The notes beneath the pieces are model-generated. The model saw only the letters and a list, made by a program, of their open reading frames with translations. It made no database searches and was not told the DNA's origin. DNA of 64,000 nt from NCBI GenBank assembly GCA_965153455.1, contig OZ234494.1, forward strand, positions 806,001 to 870,000, read 5' to 3'. Shown in pieces: positions 62,560 to 64,000 of this stretch. Position 1 is the first letter of the stretch, and each line of letters opens with the position of its first letter. A program made the position numbers and the translations under genes. The DNA is from Sphagnum compactum. Its lineage: Eukaryota; Bryophyta; Sphagnopsida; Sphagnales.

Positions 62560-63200
62560 CAATCGGATGTTTGTATCATTGTAGGGTTACGGGCGAAAAG
62601 GCTCAAAACTCCAATGAAGATGTGATTTGCCCCAAGAATTTTCTTATTTCAAGAAACTCTTGAATACCAAAATGAAATTTCCATATGTTATGTATGGCAA
62701 CAAGTTTTACACTTGTTTTCTAAAGTGCTAATGGGTGAAACTTGGGTGGTGGCTCAAGTAATTGCCAATAAACAGCTTCTTATTGTTAAATAATGTGTTT
62801 AAAACCAAACTTGAATGGTTATTTTTAAATGCTCTTTCTTTTGTTTTCACTTTGTGCATTGCTATGAAAGTTGGTGTGACCAACATTGAAGCTTTGAATC
62901 AACCACTAGAATTTGTGATGATTTTGATTCAAAATTACAAGAATTTAAGCAAAGATGATGGTGCAAGTTGTGAGGATATTGATGCCATCTTTGGTTCTTT
63001 TAATGGTTTATAATCATTTTAACTCACAACATGTTGGTAATCATGTTTGACCCTTTTTACAAAAACATGAAATGTGTTCAAAACTTTGTGGGCAATTCAA
63101 TTGTTGCGGAAATTACTGTAGAATATGATGTGTCCTCTTTTATTGTTGGTGTACAATCATTTAAATCTTGCTAAGGAACATAACACCAATTACAATTGAA
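62560..63200 (+). pseudogene. Fragment of a second hAT-like transposase
   Basis: The open frame 62762-63013 ends in DDGASCEDIDAIFGSFNGL. In a shifted frame, 63020-63140 then reads HNMLVIMFDPFYKNMKCVQN and FVGNSIVAEITVEYD. This resembles the conserved middle of hAT-like transposases (HNML-x-MLDPRFK-x-M), as does the relic at 51.8 kb. Stops and a frameshift show decay. Low support; another transposon family is possible. Confidence 0.4.
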
Positions 63201-64000
63201 GATGATGATATTTTCTTTGGGCAAGTTGTGTTTGTTGGTGATGTAATCATTTCAACTTTGAAAAATGAACTACAATTATTTCAATGGTTACATGTGTCAT
63301 CAGTAGATCATGAAAACCCCTTGGTTTGGTTGGCACATGTGGTGTAGTTTTTGCATGTTTATTTCTTGGCTCATTAGTTCTTAACATTGTGGGGTCACAA
63401 ATTGAGATAGATTGGATATTTAATGTTGTTGGTGTCATCACAAACCTTTGGGGATTGAAAATTTGGATTGCTTCATTTTGGTGATGAAAAATTAACCTAA
63501 TGACTTTCATGTTGGTTGTGATGGGGCCCAAAAAGCTTATGAGTGTGATTGATTTTATTACCTCAGAATTTATTATGACTGAAAATAAATTCATTGAAAA
63601 TTGAGGTTTTTTGAAAAAAGATTTAGATTTAGATTTCTAATTTTCTATAAGTGGGCATAAGCATGTTAAAGTAAGCCAAAAAATAAACCTTTAAATGCAA
63701 GAAAACATAATTGTCAATTTTGGAATTTTAAAAGTAGGACACATTATTTGAAAATTAAGACTTAAATTACATGAGCATATGTGGTATGATATGATTTTAA
63801 AAAAAAGCTTAAGATGTTTACCTTTTTTTCTAACCTATTTCATTCACTTTCTTGGTTTGGTGTTAATGTCCCATTTTACACAAAATAAACATGAAGTATA
63901 ATCATGACCTTTCATTTTTTAAATTCATTCTTATGGTTCATTCAAACAATGTTTAAAACATGTTTTACCATGTTACAAACACAAAATGCATTTTTAATTC
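63201..64000. other. AT-rich intergenic DNA to the window end
   Basis: No recognised gene. The minus-strand open frame 63594-63247 has no family resemblance that I can name. Confidence 0.5.

Overview
The window is nuclear DNA from a land plant. Every confident gene is split by spliceosomal introns and encodes a eukaryotic or plant-type protein. Short TTTAGGG and AACCCTAA motifs of plant type occur near promoters and in introns. Between genes lie kilobases of AT-rich DNA with decayed transposons, minisatellites and microsatellites. The size and style of the intergenic DNA, and the moderate similarity to flowering-plant proteins, fit a large-genome plant and perhaps a non-seed plant, but the species cannot be fixed from the sequence.

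Layout. 1-9.68 kb is mostly AT-rich intergenic DNA, with a more gene-like but non-coding island near 0.7-2.5 kb. 9683-19056 (minus) is a 12-exon gene for a URB2/Npa2-family nucleolar pre-rRNA processing protein, 2244 aa as modelled. It is head to head, 239 bp apart and across telo-box motifs, with a two-exon gene for mitochondrial ribosomal protein bL28m (19296-20257, plus). 20.3-24.4 kb holds gene-flanking DNA and an 11-copy 77-bp minisatellite. 24.4-28.3 kb is a dead PIF/Harbinger element, with a broken DDE transposase on plus and a broken Myb/SANT-like ORF on minus. 30.2-33.8 kb (plus) is a five-exon gene for a 340-aa glycine-rich protein with two CCHC zinc knuckles and an eIF4B-like NPFGAARPRE motif. 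36.8-37.8 kb (minus) is LSM2 in three coding exons. 39.07-39.74 kb is a near-perfect 338-bp tandem duplication. 40.1-44.6 kb (plus) is a 12-exon gene for a 307-aa probably plastid protein with a UVR motif and TPRs. From 44.6 kb to the end I find no intact gene, only tandem repeats, foldback sequences and two decayed hAT-like transposase remnants (51.8-53.4 and 62.6-63.2 kb).

Four of the five genes concern RNA or ribosomes: pre-rRNA processing, mitoribosome assembly, U6 snRNP/mRNA decay, and a putative RNA-binding protein. The fifth is a putative plastid UVR/TPR protein. Exon joins were derived by hand from splice consensus, reading frame and family similarity. In all five genes the summed exon length is an exact multiple of three. 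Three introns are best explained as GC-AG and a fourth is ambiguous. No CRISPR, tRNA, rRNA or prokaryotic feature was seen, and I did not find a convincing new biological system.
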